A stretch of 6,970 nucleotides of DNA from JANYBV01 sp043763155 (GCA_043763155.1 JAYULW010000054.1:1-6970); one strand, 5' to 3'; numbered from the stretch's first letter, positions 1-6,332 are shown. The notes: generated by a model from the letters alone, not told the origin. Numbers and translations: made by a program.

Positions 1-350
1 TCTATGCAGCCGCAGAGGAGTTTGCTGGTTGCGTCGCGGCGGATACTCAGTATGGCGTGCAGCAGCATGAAGTTTGCGGCGAAGAGGTGCAGCAGCAACA
101 TGCTGTCGTACCAGAAGCCATCGGGGAAATGGCTGTAGAGCCAGGTAAGGGCGCGGGCGTAGTAGATGTTGATGAAATAGACATAGGACAGCGGTTTGCT
201 GTGATACCAGCCGCCGGAAAGCAGCATGCGCAGGGATACGTCGTCGCTGGTGTTGTAGACCGGGGTGAGGAAGAAGGTGGCGGTCCCCCAGGCTAGCAGC
301 GTGAGGAGTGCTGCGAGCAGGCTGGGGGAGTTTTTGTAGGTTGGCGCCAC
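1..350 (-). CDS. polytopic membrane protein, N-terminal part (runs off left edge)
   Basis: About 116 codons are visible and the frame is open to the window edge. I chose a GTG start one base after the RidA stop. It gives a short polar leader and then a clear first membrane segment (about residues 10-30, rich in Leu/Ala), and no ATG lies before the middle of the following loop. After the first segment comes a loop with an Asp-Asp pair (about residues 36-37, 'NTSDDVS'). Further hydrophobic, aromatic-rich stretches lie at about 53-72 and 82-101. An N-terminal helix followed by an acidic pair in the first outside loop recalls GT-C type glycosyltransferases and related multi-span proteins, but the fold is only partly visible and I do not assign a family. 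No good Shine-Dalgarno is present, so translation probably depends on coupling to the RidA gene. It is the last visible gene of the leftward cluster. Confidence 0.6.
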   Translation of the reverse strand, partial: MAPTYKNSPSLLAALLTLLAWGTATFFLTPVYNTSDDVSLRMLLSGGWYHSKPLSYVYFINIYYARALTWLYSHFPDGFWYDSMLLLHLFAANFMLLHAILSIRRDATSKLLCGCI

Positions 351-351
351 G

Positions 352-705
352 CTAGCAGGCGGCTTCGATCATGATTTCCACGTCATAGCCGGGGGCGGCG
401 AGTTTCGCTTCCACGGTTGCGCGCGCAGGGGTTTTGCCTGCAACGACCCATGCGTCCCAGGCTTTGTTCATCTGGCTGAAGGTTGCAATATCGGTGAGCC
501 AGATATTGGCTTTGATGATGCGGGTTTTGTCGCTGTTTGCTTTGGCGAGGATCTGGTCAATCTGTTCCAGAATGTCTTTGGTTTGTTCCTGCACGGATTT
601 GCCCATGGCGGCGTCGGCTACGATGCCTGCGGTGTAGATTTTATTGCCGTGTACCACGGCTTCGCTCATGCGGGGGCCGGGTTCGATGCGGCGGATGTCG
701 GTCAT
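352..705 (-). CDS. RidA/YjgF/YER057c/UK114-family protein (divergent subgroup)
   Basis: The 117-residue length and the whole sequence fit the trimeric Rid family. An N-terminal 'IEPGPRMSEAVVHG' and 'YTAGIVAD' are followed by the helix region around residues 38-58, 'IWLTDIATF' (68-76), and the conserved block 'PARATVEAKLA' with Arg95, which matches the substrate-carboxylate-binding Arg105 of E. coli RidA. Canonical RidA hydrolyses reactive enamine/imine intermediates using a backbone site and Glu120. By my hand alignment the Glu120 position is Met112 here ('VEIMIEA'), so imine deaminase activity is doubtful. The protein resembles the widespread proteobacterial subgroup of the YoaB-like type, whose role is not established. 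The start has a strong Shine-Dalgarno (AGGAG, 6 nt spacing) inside the stop codon of the upstream VF530 gene. Confidence 0.9.
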   Translation of the reverse strand: MTDIRRIEPGPRMSEAVVHGNKIYTAGIVADAAMGKSVQEQTKDILEQIDQILAKANSDKTRIIKANIWLTDIATFSQMNKAWDAWVVAGKTPARATVEAKLAAPGYDVEIMIEAAC

Positions 706-711
706 GTGTGG

Positions 712-716
712 CTCCT
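712..716 (-). promoter_or_regulatory. Shine-Dalgarno of the RidA-like gene
   Basis: AGGAG on the minus strand lies 6 nt before the ATG at 703-705 and overlaps the TAG stop (715-717) of the VF530 gene. A ribosome ending on the upstream gene therefore sits on the next initiation site. This fixes the RidA start and supports co-transcription. Confidence 0.75.
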
Positions 717-924
717 AGGTTGTTTTGATGGTTTGCAGGTAGAGTTCTTCGACTTTGGCGCGGGCCCATGGGGTGCGGCGCAAAAAAGTGAGGCTGGATT
801 TGACGCTGGGGTCGTGGGTGAAGCAGCGGATGTTGATTATGGTGCCGAGTTTTTCCCAGCCGTGTTTCTCCACGAGCGCGGTGACGATGGCTTCAAGGGT
901 GATGCCGTGCAGCGGGTCGCTCAT
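715..924 (-). CDS. VF530 family (DUF2132) small protein
   Basis: This 69-residue protein matches the VF530/DUF2132 pattern along its full length: 'DPLHGITLEAI' at the N-terminus, 'EKHGWEKLG' near residue 20, then 'IRCFTHDPSVKSSL' and 'FLRRTPWAR' before a C-terminal helix ending 'VEELYL'. The family is a compact helical domain described as DNA-binding from structural work on Vibrio VF530; its cellular role is not known to me. The ATG overlaps the TGA of the upstream RRM gene by one base (TGATG), so the two are very likely translationally coupled. The pairing puts two small, presumably nucleic-acid-binding proteins in one transcript. Length and motifs are complete. Confidence 0.9.
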   Translation of the reverse strand: MSDPLHGITLEAIVTALVEKHGWEKLGTIINIRCFTHDPSVKSSLTFLRRTPWARAKVEELYLQTIKTT

Positions 925-1157
925 CAGGCAGCTTTGACGCGGATTTTGTTTTTGTTCACGATGCTGCCGTTGAGTTCCTGCACGGCGATTTCGCCTTCGT
1001 GCTTCAGCGCCATTTCGACGAAGCCGAAGCCTTTGGAGGTTCCGGTTTTTTCGTCCATGACGATGGTGCAGCCCTTGATGTTGCCATAGGCTTTGAAGAG
1101 TTTGGCCAGTTCGTTTTCGGTGTAGTTGCGCGGCAGGTTCAGGACCCGGAGTTTCAT
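924..1157 (-). CDS. small RNA-binding protein with a single RRM domain
   Basis: The 77-residue protein is one RNA recognition motif with almost nothing outside it. RNP2 is 'LRVLNL' (residues 3-8) and RNP1 is 'KGFGFVEM' (42-49), with both RNP1 phenylalanines (44 and 46) present. 'NYTENELAKLFKAYG' matches helix 1, and 'ELNG' followed by 'KIRVKAA' matches the last helix and strand. The usual aromatic residue at RNP2 position 2 is Arg4 here, so one stacking contact with RNA may be lost. I chose the ATG at 1157 because GGGAA lies about 7 nt upstream of it. The ATG four codons earlier (1169) has no ribosome-binding site and would add only four residues. It is the first gene of the leftward cluster. 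Bacterial single-RRM proteins of this kind are often linked to stress or cold, but nothing here shows that. Confidence 0.88.
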   Translation of the reverse strand: MKLRVLNLPRNYTENELAKLFKAYGNIKGCTIVMDEKTGTSKGFGFVEMALKHEGEIAVQELNGSIVNKNKIRVKAA

Positions 1158-1189
1158 AATCGTTCCCATTTCAGGCGGTTGCGGGGTTA

Positions 1190-1218
1190 TTGAAGAATCG
1201 TATTCTAGCGCCTATATT
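1190..1218 (+). promoter_or_regulatory. candidate sigma70-type promoter for the DUF1489 gene
   Basis: TTGAAG (1190-1195) and TATATT (1213-1218) are separated by 17 bp in the divergent spacer and point at the DUF1489 start 27 nt downstream. They match consensus at 4 of 6 and 5 of 6 positions. On the opposite strand TAGAAT at about 1202-1207 could be a -10 for the RRM cluster, but I found no convincing -35 for it. Confidence 0.4.
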
Positions 1219-1245
1219 GGGTTTATGCACGAAAATGGTTAGGTT

Positions 1246-1677
1246 ATGACAATTCATCTTATTAAGCTGTCGGTGGGGCCGGAAAAACTCTCGGATTTGA
1301 CAGATTGGCAGGCCCAGCGCCTGCGCGAACAGAAGCGCGCCCGCCAGCCGCAGGAGCTGATGCACATCACCCGCAGCATGCCCAAGCGGGCGGATGAGGT
1401 GCTGGATGGCGGCTCGATTTACTGGGTGGTAAAGGGCTGGATTTGCGCCCGCCAGCAACTCATTGAATTGCGGCCTGTTTTGCGCGATGGTGTGCCGCAT
1501 TGCGGGCTGGTTTACGATAAGGAAATGATCCGCGTGGCGCCCCGGCCCAAGAAGGCTTTTCAGGGCTGGCGGTATTTTGAGCCGAAAGACGCACCGCCCG
1601 ACCTTGCCAAAGGCACTGCCGATGACGACATGCCCGACGAGATGCGCCGGGAGCTTACGGCGCTTGGGTTGCTTTAG
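1246..1677 (+). CDS. DUF1489 family protein
   Basis: The 143-residue product follows the DUF1489 (PF07370) pattern: 'IHLIKLSVG' at the start, 'DLTDWQ' then an Arg/Glu-rich helix, 'HITRSMPKRADEVLDGGS' with 'IYWVVKGWI' behind it (about residues 40-66), and 'FQGWRYFEPKDAPPDL' (about 105-120). The family is known mainly from Alphaproteobacteria and has no assigned function. No membrane segment or signal peptide is visible, so it is probably cytoplasmic. The ATG is preceded by only a weak TTAGG, close to the start. The gene reads divergently from the RRM cluster and the same way as ogt, whose start lies 44 nt past this stop. No terminator is visible between them, so a two-gene transcript is plausible. 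Confidence 0.88.
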   Translation: MTIHLIKLSVGPEKLSDLTDWQAQRLREQKRARQPQELMHITRSMPKRADEVLDGGSIYWVVKGWICARQQLIELRPVLRDGVPHCGLVYDKEMIRVAPRPKKAFQGWRYFEPKDAPPDLAKGTADDDMPDEMRRELTALGLL

Positions 1678-1708
1678 GGCTGCTTCGGACTAGTATGGCG
1701 CTAACCAC

Positions 1709-1715
1709 AGAGGAG
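1709..1715 (+). promoter_or_regulatory. Shine-Dalgarno that fixes the ogt start
   Basis: AGAGGAG ends 6 nt before the ATG at 1722. The in-frame ATG at 1695 has no such site and would add nine residues ahead of the conserved N-terminus, so 1722 is the better start. Confidence 0.75.
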
Positions 1716-1721
1716 ACGACA

Positions 1722-2207
1722 ATGGCTTATGTATACCAGACGATGCAATCGCCCGTGGGCGAATTGAAATTGGTGGCGAGTGATGCGGGCTTGGCTGCGA
1801 TCTTGTGGGAGAATGATGACCCGAAGCGCGTGCGGCTGGGGGCGATGGTGGAACGGAAAGACCATCCGGTGCTGGTGGAAACGGCGAAGCAGTTGAAGGC
1901 GTATTTTGCGGGTTCCCTCAATAAATTTTCTGTGCCGCTGGATTTTGCGGGAACGGCATTCCAGAAAAAAGTGTGGGCGGCGTTGCTTACCATTCCCTTC
2001 GGACAAACGCGCAGCTATGCGCAGATTGCGACGCAAGTGGGAAGCCCCAAGGCGATGCGCGCGGTGGGAGCTGCTAATGGTAAGAACCCCATTTCCATTA
2101 TTGCGCCGTGCCACCGGGTGATTGGTGCGAATGGCACGCTTACTGGATTTGCCGGTGGGCTGGAGGCGAAGGCATGTTTGCTGGAGCTGGAAAAGAAAGC
2201 CGCTTAG
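1722..2207 (+). CDS. ogt: methylated-DNA--[protein]-cysteine S-methyltransferase
   Basis: This 161-residue protein removes alkyl groups from O6-alkylguanine (and O4-alkylthymine) in DNA by transferring them to its own cysteine, a one-use reaction. The active-site block 'PCHRVIG' places the acceptor at Cys130. By alignment with human MGMT the whole site is present: Asn122 (of 'KNP'), Cys130, His131 and Glu157, the arginine finger Arg113 in 'MRAVG', and Tyr99 in 'RSYAQIA'. The N-terminal ribonuclease-H-like domain starts with 'YQTMQSPVGELKLVAS'. No Ada-type N-terminal metal domain or AraC domain is present, so this is the Ogt/stand-alone type. It lies 44 nt downstream of the DUF1489 gene and converges with the FAD dehydrogenase gene, with stop codons overlapping at 2204-2207. 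Confidence 0.95.
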   Translation: MAYVYQTMQSPVGELKLVASDAGLAAILWENDDPKRVRLGAMVERKDHPVLVETAKQLKAYFAGSLNKFSVPLDFAGTAFQKKVWAALLTIPFGQTRSYAQIATQVGSPKAMRAVGAANGKNPISIIAPCHRVIGANGTLTGFAGGLEAKACLLELEKKAA

Positions 2208-3814
2208 GCCAGCATGCTGAGCGCTACGGCTTCGGCGATTTTGATGCCGTCTACGCCTGCGGATAAAATGCCGCCCGCATAGCCCGCGCCTTCTCCGGCG
2301 GGGTATAATCCTTTGGTGTTCAGGCTTTGGAAGCTGTCGTCGCGCTTGATGCGGATGGGGGATGAGGTGCGCGTTTCGACGCCCGTTAGCACCGCGTCGT
2401 TCATGTCATAGCCCTTGATCTGGCGGCCGAAGGCGGTGAGTGCTTCGCGAATGGCGGTGATGGCATAATCAGGCAGGCAGCTGGAAAGATCGGTGGGGGT
2501 GACGCCGGGTTTGTAAGACGGGATGACGCTTCCGAGCGATGTAGAAGGTTTTCCTGCGATGAAATCGCCCACGCGCTGTGCAGGGGCGGCATAGGTGCTG
2601 CCACCAGCGATGAAGGCTGCGGTTTCCCATTGGCGCTGGAAAGCGATGCCTGCGAGCGGGCCGCTTGGGTAGTCTTCGGGGGTGATGCCCACCACGATGC
2701 CTGCGTTAGCGTTGCGCTCGGCGCGTGAATATTGGCTCATGCCGTTGGTGACGACGCGGCCTTCTTCGGAGGTTGCGGCCACCACCGTGCCGCCGGGGCA
2801 CATGCAGAAGCTGTACACGTCGCGGCCATTGCTTGCGTGATGCACAAGCTTGTAATCGGCGGCGCCCAGGATTTCGTTGCCTGCGAAGCTGCCAAAGCGC
2901 GCCACATCAATCAGCGATTGCGGGTGTTCGATGCGGAAGCCCAGCGAGAAGGGTTTGGCCTCGACATACACGCCGCGGTCTTCGAGCATCTGGAAGGTGT
3001 CGCGCGAGCTATGGCCGATGGCCAGCACCACATGGTCGCCCGCGATGCGCTGGCCGTCGGAGAGGATAACGCCACGCACGCGGCGTTCGCCGTTTATGGT
3101 TTCGAGGTCGAGGTCGGTGACGCGGCTCTGGAAGCGGTATTCACCGCCTAAGGATTCGATGGTGGCGCGGATATTTTCCACCATTTTGACAAGGCGGAAC
3201 GTGCCGATATGGGGGTGGGCTTCGGTGAGAATTTCGGGCGGGGCTTCGGCTTTGACGAATTCCACGAGGACTTTGCGGCCCAGATGGCGCGGGTCTTTGA
3301 TCTGGCTGTAGAGCTTGCCGTCGGAGAAGGTGCCCGCGCCGCCTTCGCCGTACTGCACGTTGGATTCAGGGTCCAGCACGGATTGGCGCCAGAGTTTCCA
3401 TGTGTCCTTGGTGCGCTGGCGCACCACTTTGCCGCGGTCGAGGATGATGGGGCGGAAGCCCATCTGCGCCAGCACCAGCCCGGCCAGCAGGCCGCAAGGG
3501 CCTGCGCCGATGACGATGGGGCGGTTGGTGAAATTGTCGGGCGCTTTGGCCACGTAGCGGTAATCAATGTCGGGTGTGGGCTTTACGTGCGTTTCTTTGT
3601 CGAAGCGTTTCAGCACGGCTTCTTCGTTTTTCACTTCCACATCCAGCGAATAGATCAGCGTGATTGCCGATTTTTTGCGCGCGTCATGCGCACGGCGAAA
3701 CACGGTGCAGGAAAGCAAATCGGCAGGCACAATGCGCAGGCGCGCAATGGCCGCCTCGGGAATGGCTTCGGGGGTATGGTCTAGCGGAAGTTTGATTTCA
3801 GTCAGGCGGATCAT
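2204..3814 (-). CDS. NAD(P)/FAD-dependent dehydrogenase, COG2509 type
   Basis: The 536-residue protein has an N-terminal region of about 95 residues (with 'SCTVFRRAHDARKKS' typical of the family) and then a dinucleotide-binding 'VIGAGPCGLLAG' at about 101-112. Conserved 'YGEGGAGTFSDGKL' (155-168), 'VLAIGHSSRD' (263-272) and 'FCMCPGG' (336-342) follow. 'ETRTSSPIRI' (480-489) and the C-terminal FAD-contacting segment 'YPAGEGAGYAGGILSAG' (504-520) complete the fold. Members are described only as uncharacterised FAD-dependent dehydrogenases, so no substrate can be given; no signal peptide or membrane helix is seen. Length is full for the family. The ATG is the only plausible start, yet no Shine-Dalgarno lies before it. 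The gene follows the methyltransferase by 41 nt and is probably the last of the phnA-led transcript. G+C here is about 57%. Confidence 0.9.
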   Translation of the reverse strand: MIRLTEIKLPLDHTPEAIPEAAIARLRIVPADLLSCTVFRRAHDARKKSAITLIYSLDVEVKNEEAVLKRFDKETHVKPTPDIDYRYVAKAPDNFTNRPIVIGAGPCGLLAGLVLAQMGFRPIILDRGKVVRQRTKDTWKLWRQSVLDPESNVQYGEGGAGTFSDGKLYSQIKDPRHLGRKVLVEFVKAEAPPEILTEAHPHIGTFRLVKMVENIRATIESLGGEYRFQSRVTDLDLETINGERRVRGVILSDGQRIAGDHVVLAIGHSSRDTFQMLEDRGVYVEAKPFSLGFRIEHPQSLIDVARFGSFAGNEILGAADYKLVHHASNGRDVYSFCMCPGGTVVAATSEEGRVVTNGMSQYSRAERNANAGIVVGITPEDYPSGPLAGIAFQRQWETAAFIAGGSTYAAPAQRVGDFIAGKPSTSLGSVIPSYKPGVTPTDLSSCLPDYAITAIREALTAFGRQIKGYDMNDAVLTGVETRTSSPIRIKRDDSFQSLNTKGLYPAGEGAGYAGGILSAGVDGIKIAEAVALSMLA

Positions 3815-3855
3815 AATGCTGGATTACTATGTGGGATTGCTGGTGCGGGCATATG

Positions 3856-5229
3856 CTATTTCATTCTTCTTTGTATTTCCTGTATCTCGTCGCAGGTTTT
3901 AAGTGGGGGCACGGATTTATGCTTAAGGTACATTACATCGTGCATGTTAAACGCTGAGAAAATAGCTGCAAATTCCTTTTTCAATTCTTCGATACTTGGT
4001 TTCTTTTGTATTGCCGAGAAAGAGCCGCGCACATCTTTGAATATTTCCGCGATGCTCTTCGTTCCATCCAGATACTGAAAAATACGGTCGAGGTTAGGTG
4101 TTTTGATAAATTTGATATGGTGATGGTAGACGGTAAAGCCAAGTTCGCCGCCGACCTCAACGGTCTTTAGGTAATTGCAGATTTCCCTGCATGCGCTTTT
4201 GCTCATCATCATTGATAAGTGAGGGACGTTATCCAAATCATCAATACTTGGTAGGGGCGGTTTTATTTTGGATGCGAAAAAGACATGCTTGATAATTTTC
4301 CCATGCATCAGCTCTGCCGCCGCCTGTTTTTCTTCCGTGCTCGGGGTTTTGATGGCTTGTTGCAGGGCAGGGTCTTTTACATACGCTTCGAGGCGGTAAA
4401 GATCATTGCCCAGGGTTTGCGCATCATAAAAGAAATGGGTGAGGTTGAGATTGGAAGTTTTTAGAAATGCGTAAAGGTCAGGCACCGAGTAGGCCATGTC
4501 ATGAGAATGCAGGAGTAAGTCATATATCCCCATGTCCCCCATCTGTATGTCGGTAAACAAATGCCGGATATTTTCGAAACCGCTGGTCTTGGGTAAATCG
4601 GCCAGCGCGGCTTTACTGTTTTCGACTTTACGCTGGATATTATCCTCATGCTTATTCAGGATCTTCATAAGATTCTGAATCTGATAGACGCCCTCGCGGC
4701 CGTATTTGGCGTATAGCATTAATGCCATGACCCCGTCGTCTTTTAATACTGCCGCCAGTGCGGCAAGGCCCGCTTCGGGCGATTCCAGATGGTGCAGCAC
4801 GCCGCTGCAGTTGATATAATCGAATTTGCCTTCAAGGATCCGGGGTGCATCGAGGAGCGAGCCGTGTATCCAGGTGACATTATCAAGCCCCCGGACTTTG
4901 ATGCGGTCTTTGGCGACCTGCATGGAAGCGGCGCTGATATCCAGATGTATGATTTCGGCGTCCATATCCCTGAACTGCTCGGCAAGTATCACGGTTGCAT
5001 CACCTGTGCCGCCGCCAGCAATCAAGGCCCGAAAGCCCTTGGAAAAATCGCGCTTACCGGAATAGTGATAATAATTTATGTAATCCAGCGCGCAGGGAGC
5101 AGTATAGCCAAACGAATTTTTTTCATCTGCGGGATTGCGCAAGGGATACGGAAAATTTTCGTATTGGTTGCGGACTTCTTTTATGTAATTCGCATCATCA
5201 ATTAGCGTGTTTGCCAATGTATTTGTCAT
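3856..5229 (-). CDS. class I SAM-dependent methyltransferase with C-terminal winged-helix-like region
   Basis: In this 457-residue protein, an N-terminal 'EVRNQYENFPYPLRNP' motif (18-33) is typical of a group of large bacterial methyltransferases. The Rossmann core follows: motif I 'ALIAGGGTGDATV' (68-80), the acidic ribose-contact residue Asp97 in 'IIHLDIS', 'GSLLD' (123-127), and motif II/IV 'FDYINCSGVLHHL' (136-148). After an about 200-residue middle region, residues around 370-445 ('FQYLDGTKSIAEIF' and a following helix) resemble the PqqD-like/winged-helix tail seen in related enzymes. Substrate is unknown; protein, lipid and small-molecule methylation are all possible. The ATG overlaps the TGA of phnA (ATGA, 5226-5229), showing translational coupling. 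Local G+C is about 47%, lower than the dehydrogenase gene downstream, so the two may have different origins. Confidence 0.85.
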   Translation of the reverse strand: MTNTLANTLIDDANYIKEVRNQYENFPYPLRNPADEKNSFGYTAPCALDYINYYHYSGKRDFSKGFRALIAGGGTGDATVILAEQFRDMDAEIIHLDISAASMQVAKDRIKVRGLDNVTWIHGSLLDAPRILEGKFDYINCSGVLHHLESPEAGLAALAAVLKDDGVMALMLYAKYGREGVYQIQNLMKILNKHEDNIQRKVENSKAALADLPKTSGFENIRHLFTDIQMGDMGIYDLLLHSHDMAYSVPDLYAFLKTSNLNLTHFFYDAQTLGNDLYRLEAYVKDPALQQAIKTPSTEEKQAAAELMHGKIIKHVFFASKIKPPLPSIDDLDNVPHLSMMMSKSACREICNYLKTVEVGGELGFTVYHHHIKFIKTPNLDRIFQYLDGTKSIAEIFKDVRGSFSAIQKKPSIEELKKEFAAIFSAFNMHDVMYLKHKSVPPLKTCDEIQEIQRRMK

Positions 5230-5585
5230 GCGCCAACTTTCTCGTAGTCAGAAACTTTTTTTACAAATTCTGATTTCAGCCCCATTGCGCCGATCCCGGG
5301 AATTTTGCAGTCAATATCGTGGTCGCCATCAACGAGACGGATATTCTTGACCTTGGTCCCCACTTTCACGACTGAAGATGAGCCCTTTACTTTCAGGTCT
5401 TTAATGACGGATACCGTATCCCCGTCCTTTAGCTCTACGCCATTGGCGTCACGGACCATCTTTACTATTGCAGCATCCCCTGCTTGTCCCGACCATTCAT
5501 GGGCGCATTCCGGGCAAATAAACAAGGCCCCGTCTTGGTATACAAAAGCGGATTGGCATTTGGAGCAGGGGGGCATGTCGCTCAT
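5226..5585 (-). CDS. phnA: PhnA (YjdM) family zinc-ribbon protein
   Basis: The 119-residue protein has an N-terminal zinc ribbon with Cys7-Cys10 ('PCSKC') and Cys24-Cys27 ('CPEC'), then the PhnA core: 'DANGVELKDGDTVSVIKDLK' (46-65), 'VGTKVKNIRLVDGDHDIDCK' (75-94) and 'GAMGLKSEFVKK' (99-110). It is full length; the E. coli homologue, once linked to alkylphosphonate use and renamed YjdM, is similar in size. The family's molecular function is not settled; a phosphonoacetate hydrolase of the same name is a different protein. No other phosphonate genes are present here, so the name should not be read as a pathway call. The start is preceded by a purine-rich GAAGAAAA. It is the first gene of the cluster with the methyltransferase and dehydrogenase. 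Confidence 0.93.
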   Translation of the reverse strand: MSDMPPCSKCQSAFVYQDGALFICPECAHEWSGQAGDAAIVKMVRDANGVELKDGDTVSVIKDLKVKGSSSVVKVGTKVKNIRLVDGDHDIDCKIPGIGAMGLKSEFVKKVSDYEKVGA

Positions 5586-5646
5586 TATGTTTTCTTCTTT
5601 ATTAATGGCTATAGGCCAATTTCATCGTCGGTAAGCGAATTTTTTG

Positions 5647-5726
5647 GATAGTGGCGGAGGAAATGTAGCTAGCAATTAAGGTGTCTCTGCCGTAGTTTTC
5701 CTAGGATTTTAAAGTTAAAAACAACC
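5647..5726. repeat. dispersed repeat, copy A
   Basis: This is one of two copies of an about 80-bp element; the other begins at 6463. The pair aligns without gaps at a constant offset of 816. I count about 57 of 80 identical bases overall and 35 of 45 in the first part. The conserved part holds an inverted repeat, GGCGGAG (5653-5659) and CTCTGCC (5685-5691), around a 25-nt loop. The one arm difference from copy B (T for C) leaves a G-U pair in a plus-strand RNA. Copy A starts about 60 nt behind the HEPN-like gene stop and carries no open frame with a start. Confidence 0.7.
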
Positions 5727-5730
5727 GATT

Positions 5731-5756
5731 GGTGTCAAAGCGAACGTTTTTACACC
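5731..5756 (-). terminator. candidate terminator hairpin behind the HEPN-like gene
   Basis: A near-perfect 26-bp inverted repeat runs from GGTGT to ACACC. Its 12-bp stem has one mismatch and one G-T pair, with an AA centre. It lies 31 nt past the HEPN-like stop. On the minus strand a T-rich run (TTGTTTTT) follows about 5 nt later and already lies within repeat copy A. The gap to the T-run makes it a weak intrinsic terminator; it could also be just an inverted repeat at the end of the acquired segment. Confidence 0.35.
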
Positions 5757-5787
5757 ATACAGTTTAATGCACACAATGTGCGCACTT

Positions 5788-6252
5788 CTAATCTTCTCGC
5801 AGGCTTGTTGACATCAGGAGCTCTTCAAGGGCGTTGAAAATTTCTTGCGTGGGAATTTCATACACAGGTGTTTTTATGAGAATTCTGTACCGGAAATAAT
5901 GAGTTGTATGCCCCATATTGAGGGCTTTCAAAATATTTTTTGTAGATTGAGTTAAGTTCTTGCCATTGTCTCCTAATAAATCACATAATTTTACCAAGTT
6001 ATGTCTTATTGAAGATTTCTTTAATGATTCCTCTGGAACTCCTCTTTTTAAAAGTGCCGCTTTAAGAAATAGCTCTGAGGAATGCGATACCAAATAATAA
6101 AAGGCTGGCAAAAACAGCATTCCGCGAGATTTTATCCCCGCCGGATTCTGATTGTGAACGTCCAAAACTTCAGCCGATTTCCTGAAACTAGTAGCCACTA
6201 AAATACAATCCACTGCGGTAGCAATATTATCTTTTCTTGCTGTTAGGGACAT
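5788..6252 (-). CDS. HEPN-like domain protein, orphan
   Basis: The 154-residue protein looks all-helical. Its central part, 'FYYLVSHSSELFLKAALLKRGV' broken as 'HSSELFLKAALLKRG' (about 57-71) and 'SIRHNLVKLCDLL' (about 81-93), has the arrangement of HEPN-type proteins: a helix with Glu-Leu-x-Leu-Lys, a short loop, then '(R/G)H-(N/D)-L-x-x-L'. Catalytic HEPN RNases carry an R-x4-6-H motif; I see none, so this may be a non-catalytic or binding version. No nucleotidyltransferase (MNT) partner is next to it. The ATG has a purine-rich AAAGAGATAGAG before it. The gene is AT-rich (about 32-35% G+C on sample lines), unlike the genes to its left. Two palindromes lie 50-101 nt upstream of the start and repeats flank the gene, which suggests a separately regulated, acquired unit. 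The HEPN call is by pattern only. Confidence 0.6.
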   Translation of the reverse strand: MSLTARKDNIATAVDCILVATSFRKSAEVLDVHNQNPAGIKSRGMLFLPAFYYLVSHSSELFLKAALLKRGVPEESLKKSSIRHNLVKLCDLLGDNGKNLTQSTKNILKALNMGHTTHYFRYRILIKTPVYEIPTQEIFNALEELLMSTSLRED

Positions 6253-6286
6253 CTCTATCTCTTTACTTTTTCACTTAAATCTCTGT

Positions 6287-6316
6287 TGTATAATCAATAA
6301 CTTGCCGTAGCGGCAA
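6287..6316 (-). promoter_or_regulatory. weak candidate promoter of the HEPN-like gene
   Basis: On the minus strand TTGCCG (6311-6316, inside palindrome 1) and TATACA (6287-6292) are 18 bp apart, each matching consensus at 4 of 6. If real, a protein on palindrome 1 would cover the -35. A perfect TATAAT (6289-6294) also reads on the plus strand here but has no good -35 and no clear gene ahead. Confidence 0.25.
6302..6316. promoter_or_regulatory. palindrome 1, candidate operator of the HEPN-like gene
   Basis: TTGCCG-TAG-CGGCAA is a perfect 6-bp inverted repeat around three bases, centred at 6309 and 50 nt upstream of the HEPN-like start. It shares the core TGCCGTANCGGCA with palindrome 2, whose centre is 35 bp away. 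A repeated symmetric motif upstream of an orphan toxin-like gene is typical of repressor binding. Confidence 0.5.
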
Positions 6317-6332
6317 TTATGTTACTTACAAG

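Noticed and set aside
583..1089. Long plus-strand frame of 168 codons opposite the RidA, VF530 and RRM genes
   Set aside because: It crosses three well-recognised minus-strand genes, has no family features and is a GC-rich antisense shadow.
1171..1500. Minus-strand frame of 109 codons across the divergent spacer and DUF1489
   Set aside because: Overlaps the conserved part of DUF1489 and the promoter region; no ribosome-binding site or family pattern.
1695..1721. Earlier ATG for ogt at 1695
   Set aside because: No Shine-Dalgarno; AGAGGAG fits the ATG at 1722, where family homology begins.
3209..3784. Plus-strand frame of 191 codons opposite the FAD dehydrogenase (with others at 2732-3151)
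   Set aside because: Antisense to strongly conserved motifs of the dehydrogenase; His/Ala/Gly-rich composition is typical of a shadow.
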